From Nectonema munidae (Eukaryota; Nematomorpha; Nectonematoida; Nectonematidae), in the NCBI GenBank assembly GCA_030549495.1, contig JAUIRK010000511.1, positions 283,501 through 347,500 of the forward strand: a stretch of 64,000 nt of DNA. The letters run 5' to 3'. Positions 48,308-60,300 of the stretch are shown in pieces. The translations under genes were made by a program, and so were the position numbers. The stretch's first letter is position 1. Every line of letters begins with the position of its first letter. Below the pieces are notes generated by a model that made no database searches, was not told the origin of the DNA, and saw nothing but the letters and a program-made list of their open reading frames with translations.

Positions 48308-51300
48308 CTAAAAATATCAATCAATTATGCAGTTTCTAAAAGTTTCAATTTTTTCACACCGGGGCCGTATTAGGATTTTGTAGGTCCCCTTGATTACATG
48401 CAGCGAACAGGGAGGATTTTTTTACCAGGGACACATTTGTCAGTGTTAAAAAATGCAAACGATCTCTTGATTTCATCTCGCCCGTTTTTCTTGATTATTA
48501 TTACTCCAAAAATTCCTCTATGTTCATTTGTTTTCGTAATAAGAATTTTTACCAGTTCGGTTGTATTTTTTCTGAGTACCTACCTTCTATGTACACCCCA
48601 GGGATGCACATCCAAGCGGCGACAGCCCCCCCCCCCCTCAATAATTTTGGTTTTTTAAACTAACGTATATGCGTTTTGTAAATTTAATTAAAATATTTTC
48701 GCTGGAAGTATAGTTTTAAATGTCATCAATTTATAAAAAAAATATAAAGTAGTCTTATAAATTCACGTATGCAATTTATACACTTTTCCCGTGGTATTTC
48801 TAGACCAGAAATTTTGAAAATTGCAAAAAAAATTGCCCCCTCCCAATAATTTTGAAGATGTGCGCCCTTGGTATATCCTTACCCGTACAATTTTCCTTAT
48901 GACGAAAGAGCTTGTTAAAAAGAATTTAAACAAGATATTTGGTCATAAGAATTTTCTGAACAAAATTGAAACAAAACATTTATAATAATCAGTATTTTAT
49001 TATGTAAAAAAAAATTTTTTTTTCAATATTTTAAAATTTGTATGCATGATAAATACTATTTGTTCTCATATTTGCTCTTCCGTTATTTTTCAATTTTATC
49101 TCTTGCACGAAGCCGTATATTTGAAACGCCTGCTTTAGAGTGACGCGCGGTCCATTCATCTTTTGAATTTTATATCACCATAAATAAAAAATGAAATATA
49201 GGAGGTGCAAAAACTCATTTCCCACCACCAAATTGGTTAGGAGGTATTCACAGCCTGTTCTATGGCTATTGTCACAAGTGCCATGTAAAACGAGAACTAA
49301 TATTTTGTTACTTTAAAAAAAATTAAGTATACTTGTTCTAAAATCGAATTCCAAAAATCTAAAAGATGCTGTCAAAATTATTGAACTTATCAATGCAATT
49401 TAAAATCAAAATGAGTTCATGAAAATTATCATCAAAATTGACTTTCATATGATATCCTTGAAGGTGTCCGGTAATTTCTTCGTGTTGTAATTACATCGTC
49501 ATGTTAATTATGCCTCTGGAGTATGTTTTAAGTGTAAGAAAAACAGCTTAAACATAGACTTATGGTCATCATCTTAAACTACCGTTATACTTCATTGTGG
49601 TTAACTAATTCACAGGTTAATCTCACATTCTGTGTATATGTACACCTCGCTTACACTTTCTCGTTCATTTTTATTATGGAGTTGTTATTAAGTGCATACT
49701 ACATTCTTAAGAATATTTTGATCGAATAAGAAATTAACATTTTAAGTTTAAGAAATAAAAGGAAACTCTCGTTGATTGTGATGACCAATTTGTTAGAAAA
49801 AGTGAAAGTGGTGAACTAACTTTTTGGAAATGGGATCAATAATTTAAAGCCCATTGTCCCGCAAAAATTCATACATCTAAAGATGGCATAATTAACCCAT
49901 TTACGACCAATGTTCGTATTTTGGAACATAAGTAATTTCATCTTCGTCTGCTTTTTTCAATGACTTTGAATATAAATCGTCTGCGTTTTTTTAGGTATCG
50001 TCTGCTTTGCTTGGTCTTAAATGGGTTAAACGATAGGGAGTACACAATCACGCAGGCGGCCATATTGTTCAACTCGAGGTATCAAAAGTAATTAATGCAA
50101 CAAGAGAAAAAGCCTTAATGTCTCCGGAGAACACTCATTCCCTCGTAACGTAAACATTCGTTGGAACTTCAAAAGCATTTGCGGGTAAATTACCAGTTCC
50201 CAGATATATGAAAAGGAAAATCAGAAATTTAAGAAATGTAACTGCCTGCAAATCCAGTATAAGACCAGTCAAATGAGCCTTTTCTTCTTTTTGACAGTGA
50301 CAATGGACCGGACAGAATAATTTTATTTTCGACTCTTAGCAAAAGCAAATAATTGGTATGCAGACGAAACTTTTAAAATTGTGCATCCCTTATTCACTCA
50401 ACTATACACAATTCATGGCATTATGAATGGAGATGTGGTGCCCCATGTTTATGCTTTAATGCCAAAAAGAAGTGCACAAAGTTACAAAACGCTTTTGTCA
50501 AAACTAAAAGACTTTATGGCTATTTTCACAATGAAAAACAAACACTAATATGTACTACACTTTAAAACAAAACTAATTTCGCATTTGGAGTGGTTTTTTC
50601 CGATGCGGAACAAAAAGGCCTACTCCTTTCATTTTTCTCAATGTGTTTTTCGAAGTATTCAATCACAAACGGTTTCCAACAATTGTATGAAAGTGAGGTA
50701 GAATTTGCTTTAAAAATGCGCATGATTACAGCCATTGCCTTCGTTTCAATCACAGATGTAGTTCGCTCGCTTGAATATTTAATTGACAATTGCGATTTTC
50801 CTGAAGAAACCCAGCCTATCTTAGATTACGTTGAGGACACTTGGATTGGACGACCAAACCGTTGATCTCCTCGCTTTGATCACCGTTTATGGAATTGTTA
50901 TGCTTCTGCTAAACAAGTGGGTTGTAAGACAAATAACACTTGTGAAGGATGACACCGATCGTTCAACCAGCTGTTTGGTTGTTCTCATCCTACGATATGG
51001 AATTTTTTTGATATTTTGAAGAATGAACAAACAAGAAATGAAGTTATAATGGAGCAGTATACCGTGGTTTCAGAAAATTCCAGGTCTCAAAAAGAAAAAG
51101 GTCAGAAAAATATAAAGAGACTGTAGAGAGGATCCGAGGCATCATCAATGATTTTGAAAATCATTATTTAACTGAATACCTCAGAGGAATTGCTCATAAT
51201 CTGATTTCTCTTTGGGAAAATTGGTAGTAAAAGTTTTTTAGATTCTTGTTTTCCTACCTTATCAAATCGAGTTCATAACATTTCGTATCAAAGGTATTTC

Positions 51301-54300
51301 TTACTGAATTGGTCATACCCAAAAGTTGAAATAAAACGGGGTACGAAATGGCCTCAATCGCTTGATGAAAACAATTTACCAACATATCCAATTTATCAGA
51401 TATACATTTCACAGAAACCCTACAGAATGGGAAAGTAAAATTTAGAATTAATTATAAGTTAATTAATTAATTATTGAATATAATAATTAGATTACAAAAC
51501 TATATTTTTTTTAAAATATAATAAGGATGCACATGTGGGCAAATTGTCATCGCTGAATTTGCCTGCTAGCTGTGAATGAATCCACAAAAATCTTGAGAAA
51601 GAAAAATACATAAAAATCTTACCCGATTCTTTTAAGAATTAATCCGCAATACTAATGGCGCGGTTGACCCTAAAATCGCGTACTCCGCCACTCTAGTTTA
51701 AAGCCATGCTTGGTGATCTGGTGTTGATATCTAATAAAATTTAGGAGTTGAAGTTGGTGTCGATTTTTTAAGTATTTTAAACAAAGAAAAGAGTTTATTT
51801 TTGTAAACATATGGATTCTTTAATATAAGTCGGAAGCGAAAAGTTAATTCATTACAGGCCTGAGACGGGATACGGTTTTAAGTACTTGAACCCGAGTTCG
51901 ATATGTATGCTTGTATCGAACTATGAGAAAGTAGGCTTGATGCGGGATCGAACCCAAGACCTTGAGTTATCGAAACCCAGTACCTAACCAACCTTACTCA
52001 CGCCCCACAAATTAAAAACGTATAAATTAGCGTGGACTTAATATGGCACCTTTCCATACTCAACGTGTCACGCAAAACGTCAAAATGCAGTTTTGAGTGG
52101 TAAAGTGGGTTTCGACAAAAGCTTGTGACGCTTTGCGTGCAAACACTTTTTTAAATCAAAACCAAGAACTTTGACAGGCTTTCAAAACTTTTTCGATTAT
52201 ATGGCGTCATGTTCAGAGGGGTAGGAAAATTAATCAGATAAAGATGATGCATTAAGTTTTTAGCATAGAGGTTTATTATCAAACCGGATAGAATTTCTAT
52301 TTTGCGATATGTGAATCTTGAAACCAAAACATGAAGCAGTGTGATGATGAGTTATCGTGTCTTGTATGCTTCACACTTGGAGTGTGATGAGCTTTTATCC
52401 TCTATTTCAGCGCTTCTCAACCTTTCCCATGGTAAGAACGTAAAAATTCCTTAATATATATATTAAGAAATATATATAATATATAAAATTCCTTAATATA
52501 TATAAATCCTTTTTGTGGATACAAGAACCCATAAAAAAATTAAAAATAAAAACAAGTACCCATAAAAAAAACTTTCAGATACATAGAAAGGTTGCCTACG
52601 CACATGCAGAGAAGCCAGGGACAGTGGACACACATATAGATATGAAACAATAAGAAAATCTTAGTTTGGCATATTCACTTCAATTATAAAAAAGCTTGGC
52701 ATTGTGTTTCTTTAACGAATTGCTACGATTAGATGTCTATTTTGATGAAGTTGAACATTCTTCAAGATTTGGAACTTAGTTTGCATTTAATTGCGGTAAA
52801 ATAGGGAAAAATATTCAACAAAGATATGTAGAAGCAACGTATAATTTGAATCTACAGGAAACAAACTTCTTCAAATTGTGGAGTTTATTTGCAATTACAA
52901 TGTTCCGAAAATCATGAGGCCTCAATTAAATATTATTTTGTAAATCTATTATTTCTTCTTTTTGATAATGCTTACGTCATTTTCTTTGAAAGTATTCATA
53001 TCTTAAATACAAATAGATACCTCATAAAACGTTTTATAAACAGCTATAATGCTACGCTATCCCCTACTTCATGCCAGTAAACTAAACAATTACTAGGAAT
53101 TTCCTCGAATATTAACCCATTTACGGCCAATGTTCCTATTTTGGAACATAAGTAATTTCATCTTCATCTGCTTTTTTCAATGACTTTGAATATAAATCGT
53201 CTGCGTTTTTTAGATATCGTCTGCTTTGCTTGGCCTTAAATGGGTTAAAGGAAATCTTGAACAAAAAAAGAACAGATGTTTTCAATTTTTTCAAAAAAAT
53301 TTGCATTACATTGGTTTTATTTCTATATTATTCCCCCTCCCCCCTCCTAACACATTTTCCTAAGAAAAAAAACTAATTAAGGAAGATTGATCAAATTTAT
53401 AAATATACGTTAATTCCAAACTTTGTAAATATTCGATTGACATTCTAAGTTTAATAATTGTCAAAGATTTCTCGTTTTGATTGGCAAGGAAATATCGTGT
53501 TTCCGGTGAAATGAAATAAGATTATTAACATAAGTACCTGAAACATAGGACGTATAAGGTGTGGTGGTGGTCTGACGAAGAACCGAAGTAGACATTGAGA
53601 GGCCACACCACTAAGGCAAAAATGAGAGGAAATGGAAGCAGAAACAGAGAGTAGAGAGAGAGAGAGAGTATGCTGTGAAATGTGTACTTTATTGTATCTT
53701 AAATCGAAACTTCAATTACGTCAGAAAGGATCTCAGACTTTGATAATGAAATAAATGAATGAAGCGGTCGTTGTAAATAGCAAGTACGCCATCGATTATT
53801 ATATTATATATATTTGTATCGAAGCAAAGAAATGAGGGTATGCAAACAACTCATCATCATCTCTTCAGGAAGTCCAATAAATCATCAAGATCGGACGGAG
53901 AGGAGCATCTTTGATGCAAGAAAGTGTTTGATTTCTTCTTCATCATGCTTGAAAGTGTGATAGACAATTTTGAAAGAGTTTTTTTTGACAGTAATTTCGT
54001 CATCATCACCATATCGTGATCATTTCAAGGAATCAATCGACATACTGCTGACATTGATATTGATTACACTTTGCGTGTTATATCGAGATGTTGTTGTTAC
54101 CTTGAAAAATATAACGCGATCCTGAAATCTCATGCAAAAAAAGAAAATTTGCAATGTCACGTGATCTGGTTTTTCCTTCTCTCTTATAAATAATATTCTT
54201 ACGCAACGAGGCACATATGGAAGAAGTGATCTCCCATTCATCTTATCTTCTGATATTCAACTTCTCAGAATCACTTTCAGCACCACCACCACCACAGGCT

Positions 54301-57300
54301 AACTTCTGGTTGTGCAATGGTTTACATTTCACGTAGGTGTGGGTCCTTAAGGTAGCTCAAGGATAAGCTTTTGAGGATGATTTGCGGTAGCCGTAAAAAC
54401 CACATATGTGATTCCTTTTAAGCTTTCGCATAATCCTCTTTTATGAGTGAGAAAAAAACGATGAGCAAGCGGAGAATATAGACGACCGACACACACACAT
54501 GTTCGTAAAGTCAGAGGTATTAAAGTTTTAAATTGTAAGAAACCTCAATGATATATAAAATCTTTTTTTTAATAGTAAAAACGATTTATCGTTAGCCAGC
54601 AATGCACACAACGTTTTGAAAGTTAGGTGATGTTTTATACAATAAAGCATTGTTCATCAGCTAAAAAATCTAACGTCATTACAGAATCGGCAAAAGACGA
54701 TTCTTTTGCGTATAGCTCATTCATCTTGAAGAAGGTAGTATGTATTAGCAGGGCCGGAGATGCTAGGAATTGTAGGGCCCATTAGAAATCTGATAGCGGA
54801 GCCCCGACTCTACAAAGTAAAATTTATCGGTGTTCATATTTCACATATAAATAAAAAAAATAGACATTTAATACTTGGTATAAAAAAATTTAAAGGCAAT
54901 ATGGAAACTTTTATTGTTTTACTTTTAACATTGAGGGAGGCAAATTTTAGCAATTACATTCACTCTTTTAGAAAAAGACTCTTCTAGCTTTTTTATCAGC
55001 TATTTAAATTTTTTGCAATTTTGCTAAAAGTCTTCAGAGAATACGACAGCTGTATTATGTCTTTTAGAATCACTAATTACCTATGTTTTCATATTTTTAA
55101 CATTATTTTGCCATGAATAAATTGCAAAAATTTTTTTTATACATGTAAGGGTAATTTCGAAGCCATTTTTCATAGGGTGGAGGGGCTAGGCCCATGAACC
55201 CCCTCCCCCTTGGATCCGCCACTGCTATGTATAGAGTTCGGCATAATAATTTTCAATCATTATCGCATTTATCAAAGTCTCAATGCAAATCACTTCCCAG
55301 GCTGAATTGTTCAGAGGACCAATTTTCTTGTGGAAATGAATAATTTTAAGTGGACACGTATTGCCCCTTTTTTCAGAGAGTAGGACATTTATTTACGCAG
55401 TTGTAAATAATAATTGTAAAAAATGAGATCTGCTCAGAGATAAAATTTTAACAAGTAGTAAATAAGTTAGCTTATAAGTAGTAATGTTTATTAACTAAAG
55501 GACGGTTTTTGAATGTGAATGTAGAGAACATTTAGTGAATAAAGTTTAAGCAAATTAGAGATTTTTAATCAGTTAGATATATATTCTAATTTTTGCAAGA
55601 AGTTTTTGTAAAATGATTTTTGGTTACGTCATTTAGGTGAATGAAACACTTACTAAGTAGTCACTAAAAACAACGATTAACAACTCTTAGGACAAAAAAT
55701 CATGAATAAAATGAAGGATTTAAGTGCACTCAACTCAAAAAATGTGGATTTAAATGGACTAACAACTCTTAGGATTGAAAAATCAGGAATAAAATGAAGG
55801 ATTCAAGTGCATTCAACTCAAAAAACGTGGATTTAAATAAAAGGTCAACTCTTTTTTTCAAAAAAAAAAGCAAAAAAAAACTAAGAAACAAAAGATAAAG
55901 AAACTAATAACCAATTTGAAAATACAGGGAAGCTTTTTAACTACTAGACTAGACCAATGTGATTTTTAATTGGGCAAAGCTGACTTCTCTTTTTCAATTA
56001 GGTGATTTTATGTTAAGTCAAAATTATATGCATATTTAATAAATATCCTATACAAAGTATTATTCATTACTTACGCATAATTTTTACAAATCAACTGGAA
56101 ATATGATTGACATTTAAGACATTTCCGCTTCCTAATTGCGATAAAGAGTGAAGAATTGGAATCAGCATCGTAGATTTAGGCGCATAACGTTTAGAACAGG
56201 GATTCTTAACCTTTATTCAGTGGCATGGACCTTTTTATGAAGTTGATGAAAGATATGGAACCCTAAATTCAAGGAGAAACGACAATGAGCCACCGTTTTT
56301 ATGCAAACTTTAAAAGTTAACTTTTTGTTTCAGTTATTTTACACGTAGTAGTACACACATTGGCTGACTATTTTCCTTCATTTTACGTTTTTTTTACAAA
56401 AATGAAAAACTGTTCACGGGGACCATCTGAAACGCAGCTTAACCTGAACGGACTCCAGGTTAAGAACCACTGGTTTATAGTATAAAATTATATTTCTTTT
56501 TAAATTTGAATGATTTTTTTAGAAATAATTTTCAGATTCAATCTGCAAATTTGATGAACAAAAATGGTATAGAATATAACGAAAAATACTAAGAGCATGC
56601 AATGAAATAAAAAAACAATAAGCTCTTTACAAGCTACAATAAACTCAGGATGCTTTTATATTGGAACACCTTCAGAACTGCTCAAATTCTGTATCACTGT
56701 GAAGAGTAAAATAATAAAATCAGGAATCAAAATTTCGTCGACAACCAAAACGCTATCTACAGATCGCAAATTCAAATAATTATTGCAAGCTAATTATATG
56801 TATGAAGATACTAATTCTAAGTATCTTCATCAATCATATTAGTCCATTCGGTGCAGATTTTGTACCTAAGAGTACCCAGTTTCCTTAAATTTTTGAACTC
56901 TGGTATTTAATATACATAAAATATGAAAAATTTAAGTCCCATAGTTGACGATGAAATCTCTGGTGCTTCTCATTTAAAGCAGAATCTCAAGGGGAACTAG
57001 AAAATCCTGATCATTTTGAATCTCTTCTTTTTAGGGTTAATTATGCTTGAAAGGGATATGCATGTGGAGAAGATGGGTGGGTGCCCTAGTCTAAAACTAC
57101 CTACATCGCATATGTCAAAGTTATAGAAATGAATGACAAGTGTCAATTTCTTACCGTCCACTATCTGAACTACTTGTCGTTTTTCATGTTCGGGGCGGGT
57201 GTAGGTTTCTTGCCTTTGCCTCACATTTGCGGAGGAAGATGATGATGATTTGAGAGTGTTGTTAGCTTGAAGATGCGCCAACTCATCATCCCTTGGTGCA

Positions 57301-60300
57301 GCAGTACTGCGCTCTGTGGTTGAGGCATGCTGATGAGTTTCATACTCTCGCGTTGTTGACTGCTGATGCGTCGGTCTTTTGTATGAGGATGATGATTCGA
57401 ATTGTGTTGTTGATTCCAAGTCTTTTGTGGAACGTGTCTTTTCACGATCCTTTAAAATGCAAAATATTTTGCATTTACTTCTTACAAGAAATTCTCAATC
57501 GGGCGAAAGAAAAATTTTTAAAATATAGGACTTTCTAAAATTTTCTTTAGGGAATTTGAGAAAAAAAATAAACAACTTTCTCTTTATGGACTTGTCAAAT
57601 ATATGACTTTCAATTTTGTCCGTGGTAGTCACGGAATTTTCCGTTTAAAGAAATCTTTGTGAATGATGTTAAATCGCTAGCATTTATTTCTGGGAAAGTC
57701 AGTAATGGAAATGGTAGCTTTGTGAATTTTTGCATTTTAAAGTCACTAAAGCGAAATGGAATCATTTCAAAATTTTGGAAAATATGAGTTTCCTCCTTCC
57801 CCTCAAATATCTACTTGATGTCGAAATATTTTGATTCACTGGTTATCGACCACACTCGACATTACAAAAATAAAATCGTCTGCGTTTATGTTTTTAAATA
57901 TAAATCTTCTGCTTTGCATTAGATATCGTCTGATTATTCTGGTCGAAAAAGGACCAAAGTTTAAGATTTCAACTTCAATTACAACGGATAATGTCTTACT
58001 TTATAACAAGTGAACGTGGAAAAGTTACTCTCCATTCCTTTTAAACAAAATTCTCAGAGTTATTAAATCTTTTATTTTTACACTACCTAATTTGTTTCGT
58101 ATAATAAGTAAGATAATAAATCGTTCTTTGCTTTATTCGATCTAACGATTTGCGTATATTCTATGAATTGTGAAGAGTCTTTGTCTTCATGAGATTAAAC
58201 ATTATATTCTCGAATATCAATCTTGTCAATGGCAATATTCCTCAATGACAATCATCCAACTGGCAATTTTCCGTGCACCAAGAGATTTTATTGAAGTAAC
58301 AATGTGTAGACATAAACATTTTATAAACTTAAGTTTAATCCTACGGTAGCATTAACATCAGCCACCAGCTTAACAAATAAAACTGGAAGCAAAGGGATTT
58401 TTTTTAAGTTTCATAAAATTATTTTTTCAATTTCTAAGAAGTAAAATTATTATTGTTGCAAACTTTGTTCTTATATTTTACTACGCAACATCTCGTATTT
58501 CCACAATTATTATCATTCCCGTGTTATTCCGCCGATTTCAACTTTAATTTCGTCATTTTTAATTAAAGTGAAAAAAGACGAAAATAAATAAGGAGAGTGA
58601 AAATGTTATGTATATTATTCTCATAACAACGTTTAAATTTTCCTGGCTCACTGTGTTCTAAGGTAAAAAAAAATTAGGTTTCCATACACGCAATTAGATC
58701 ATCAATTTAAAAATCTGTTTTCTTTTCAAATTTCTCTCTCTTTTTTTTTAAAATATTTGTAATTTTTTGCGACCCTTCCACTTCATGGAAAATAATGACA
58801 AGACAAGCAGAGACAAAGATATATTCCAGATAGCTTTTCCCTCTTTTAAACGATCTCAAATGGGGAATAGCTGATAAACGATGAAAATATCAATTGCATT
58901 TTTTTCCTATGATGAAAAAGTGGAAAAAATATGCATACAAGTTTGCTTTAATAGTAATGAATTTTCCTAAATTCAAGAGATTTCTTCAGAAAAAAATTTC
59001 ACTCCACATTTATAATAATAAAAATTAATCATTTTTATTCATCTTATCAATATTTTTGATGCAAATTTTGTTATATGCAAACAACTTTGAGATGATTTTG
59101 AATGTAAAAAGTGTATTAAAAAAGTATTATTACGCGTCGACCGAGTAATATTTTCTTAGCGGATAATGCTTTATAATGCGCAGCTTCTTAATTATATAAC
59201 ATTTGTTTCTTATAAACCAATTTCATAAAAATAACGTATGTACATCGATAAGCGATACTCAATCAATTAAACATAATCAATTGAAAAACCATAATCAATT
59301 TTTTCCAGGTAACTTCAAAACAAACTCTGATGATCTTAGGAATCTTAAGATCGGGTTACATGTTCAATGTGCAAAATATTGTTTTTGTGTGAGTAGGATA
59401 TCATCGCGCAATGGTTATTCATTGCAGCAAAAAACTGTTTGCATAGTTAGACAAACTTTGAACTTTTTTAAAAAAAAAATTTTTTTTTTGAAACTTTGAA
59501 GGCATTTTAAAGCGTTTTTTCGAAAACAAAATAGAAAACAATTATAGAAAGAAAAACATTAGGTATGATAAATATGTCTCTCAAATTGCATTTCTTTTGC
59601 AGTCTTGCTCAGATTTTTTCTAGAAAATTGTGTTGTAGTTAGATGGTGAAAAGTTTCACCAAGAAATATCTTAATGGAAAGGAGATAGCGAAGTTGAGTG
59701 CAAACATTCAATACTTTTATATGCTTTTATTTTGCATTTCACTTAAACTGTTATATCATTTTATTGAGTAAACATTTTAGTGTATTGGAGTCTTTCCTAG
59801 TCAAACTCCTTGCAAACTATTCTAACATTTTGACTAGATACCATATGAAATTTCAAAGCGTTTGATCTTATGCCAAAGTGCGAGAAAAAAAAAGAAAGTG
59901 CCGTTTCCCAAAGGGAGGCTCTGGGTTTTAGTCACTTTGTTTTCATAATGCCTATTTATTAACGTGTTTCATACAAATGTTCTTTATTGAGTTGGAATGA
60001 TTTTGAACAATAACTCAATAAAAACTTAAAATAATGTTATCGTTGAAATTTTTTTCTATCATAATGATTGTGTATGAATCAGTTTATCAATGATATTTTA
60101 GGCATTTTTTAGCCGAAACTTTAATTAAAAGAGCGCGCCAAAATACGATTTCGGGTTAGCGTAACTTCCATATTTGAAAATTGTGTTTCCATTTACTTGA
60201 ATGATCGTTACAAAGGCAAAAAAGTTTTCGATTTATTTTCAAATAAAAAAAATTAATCCAAAAAAGGACTGCAACAAAACTAATGCCTACAGTCGGAAAA

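Larger units (their letters stand above)
48308..57154. other. Large intron of the 47-61 kb gene
   Basis: Holds, besides the listed elements, an AT-only palindromic patch near 52440-52510, a hAT-like left end at about 52407 (CAGCGCTTCTCAACCT), and an 86-bp tandem duplication at 55675-55855. Regions 48871-49891 and 51245-51890 show nothing recognisable. Confidence 0.4.
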
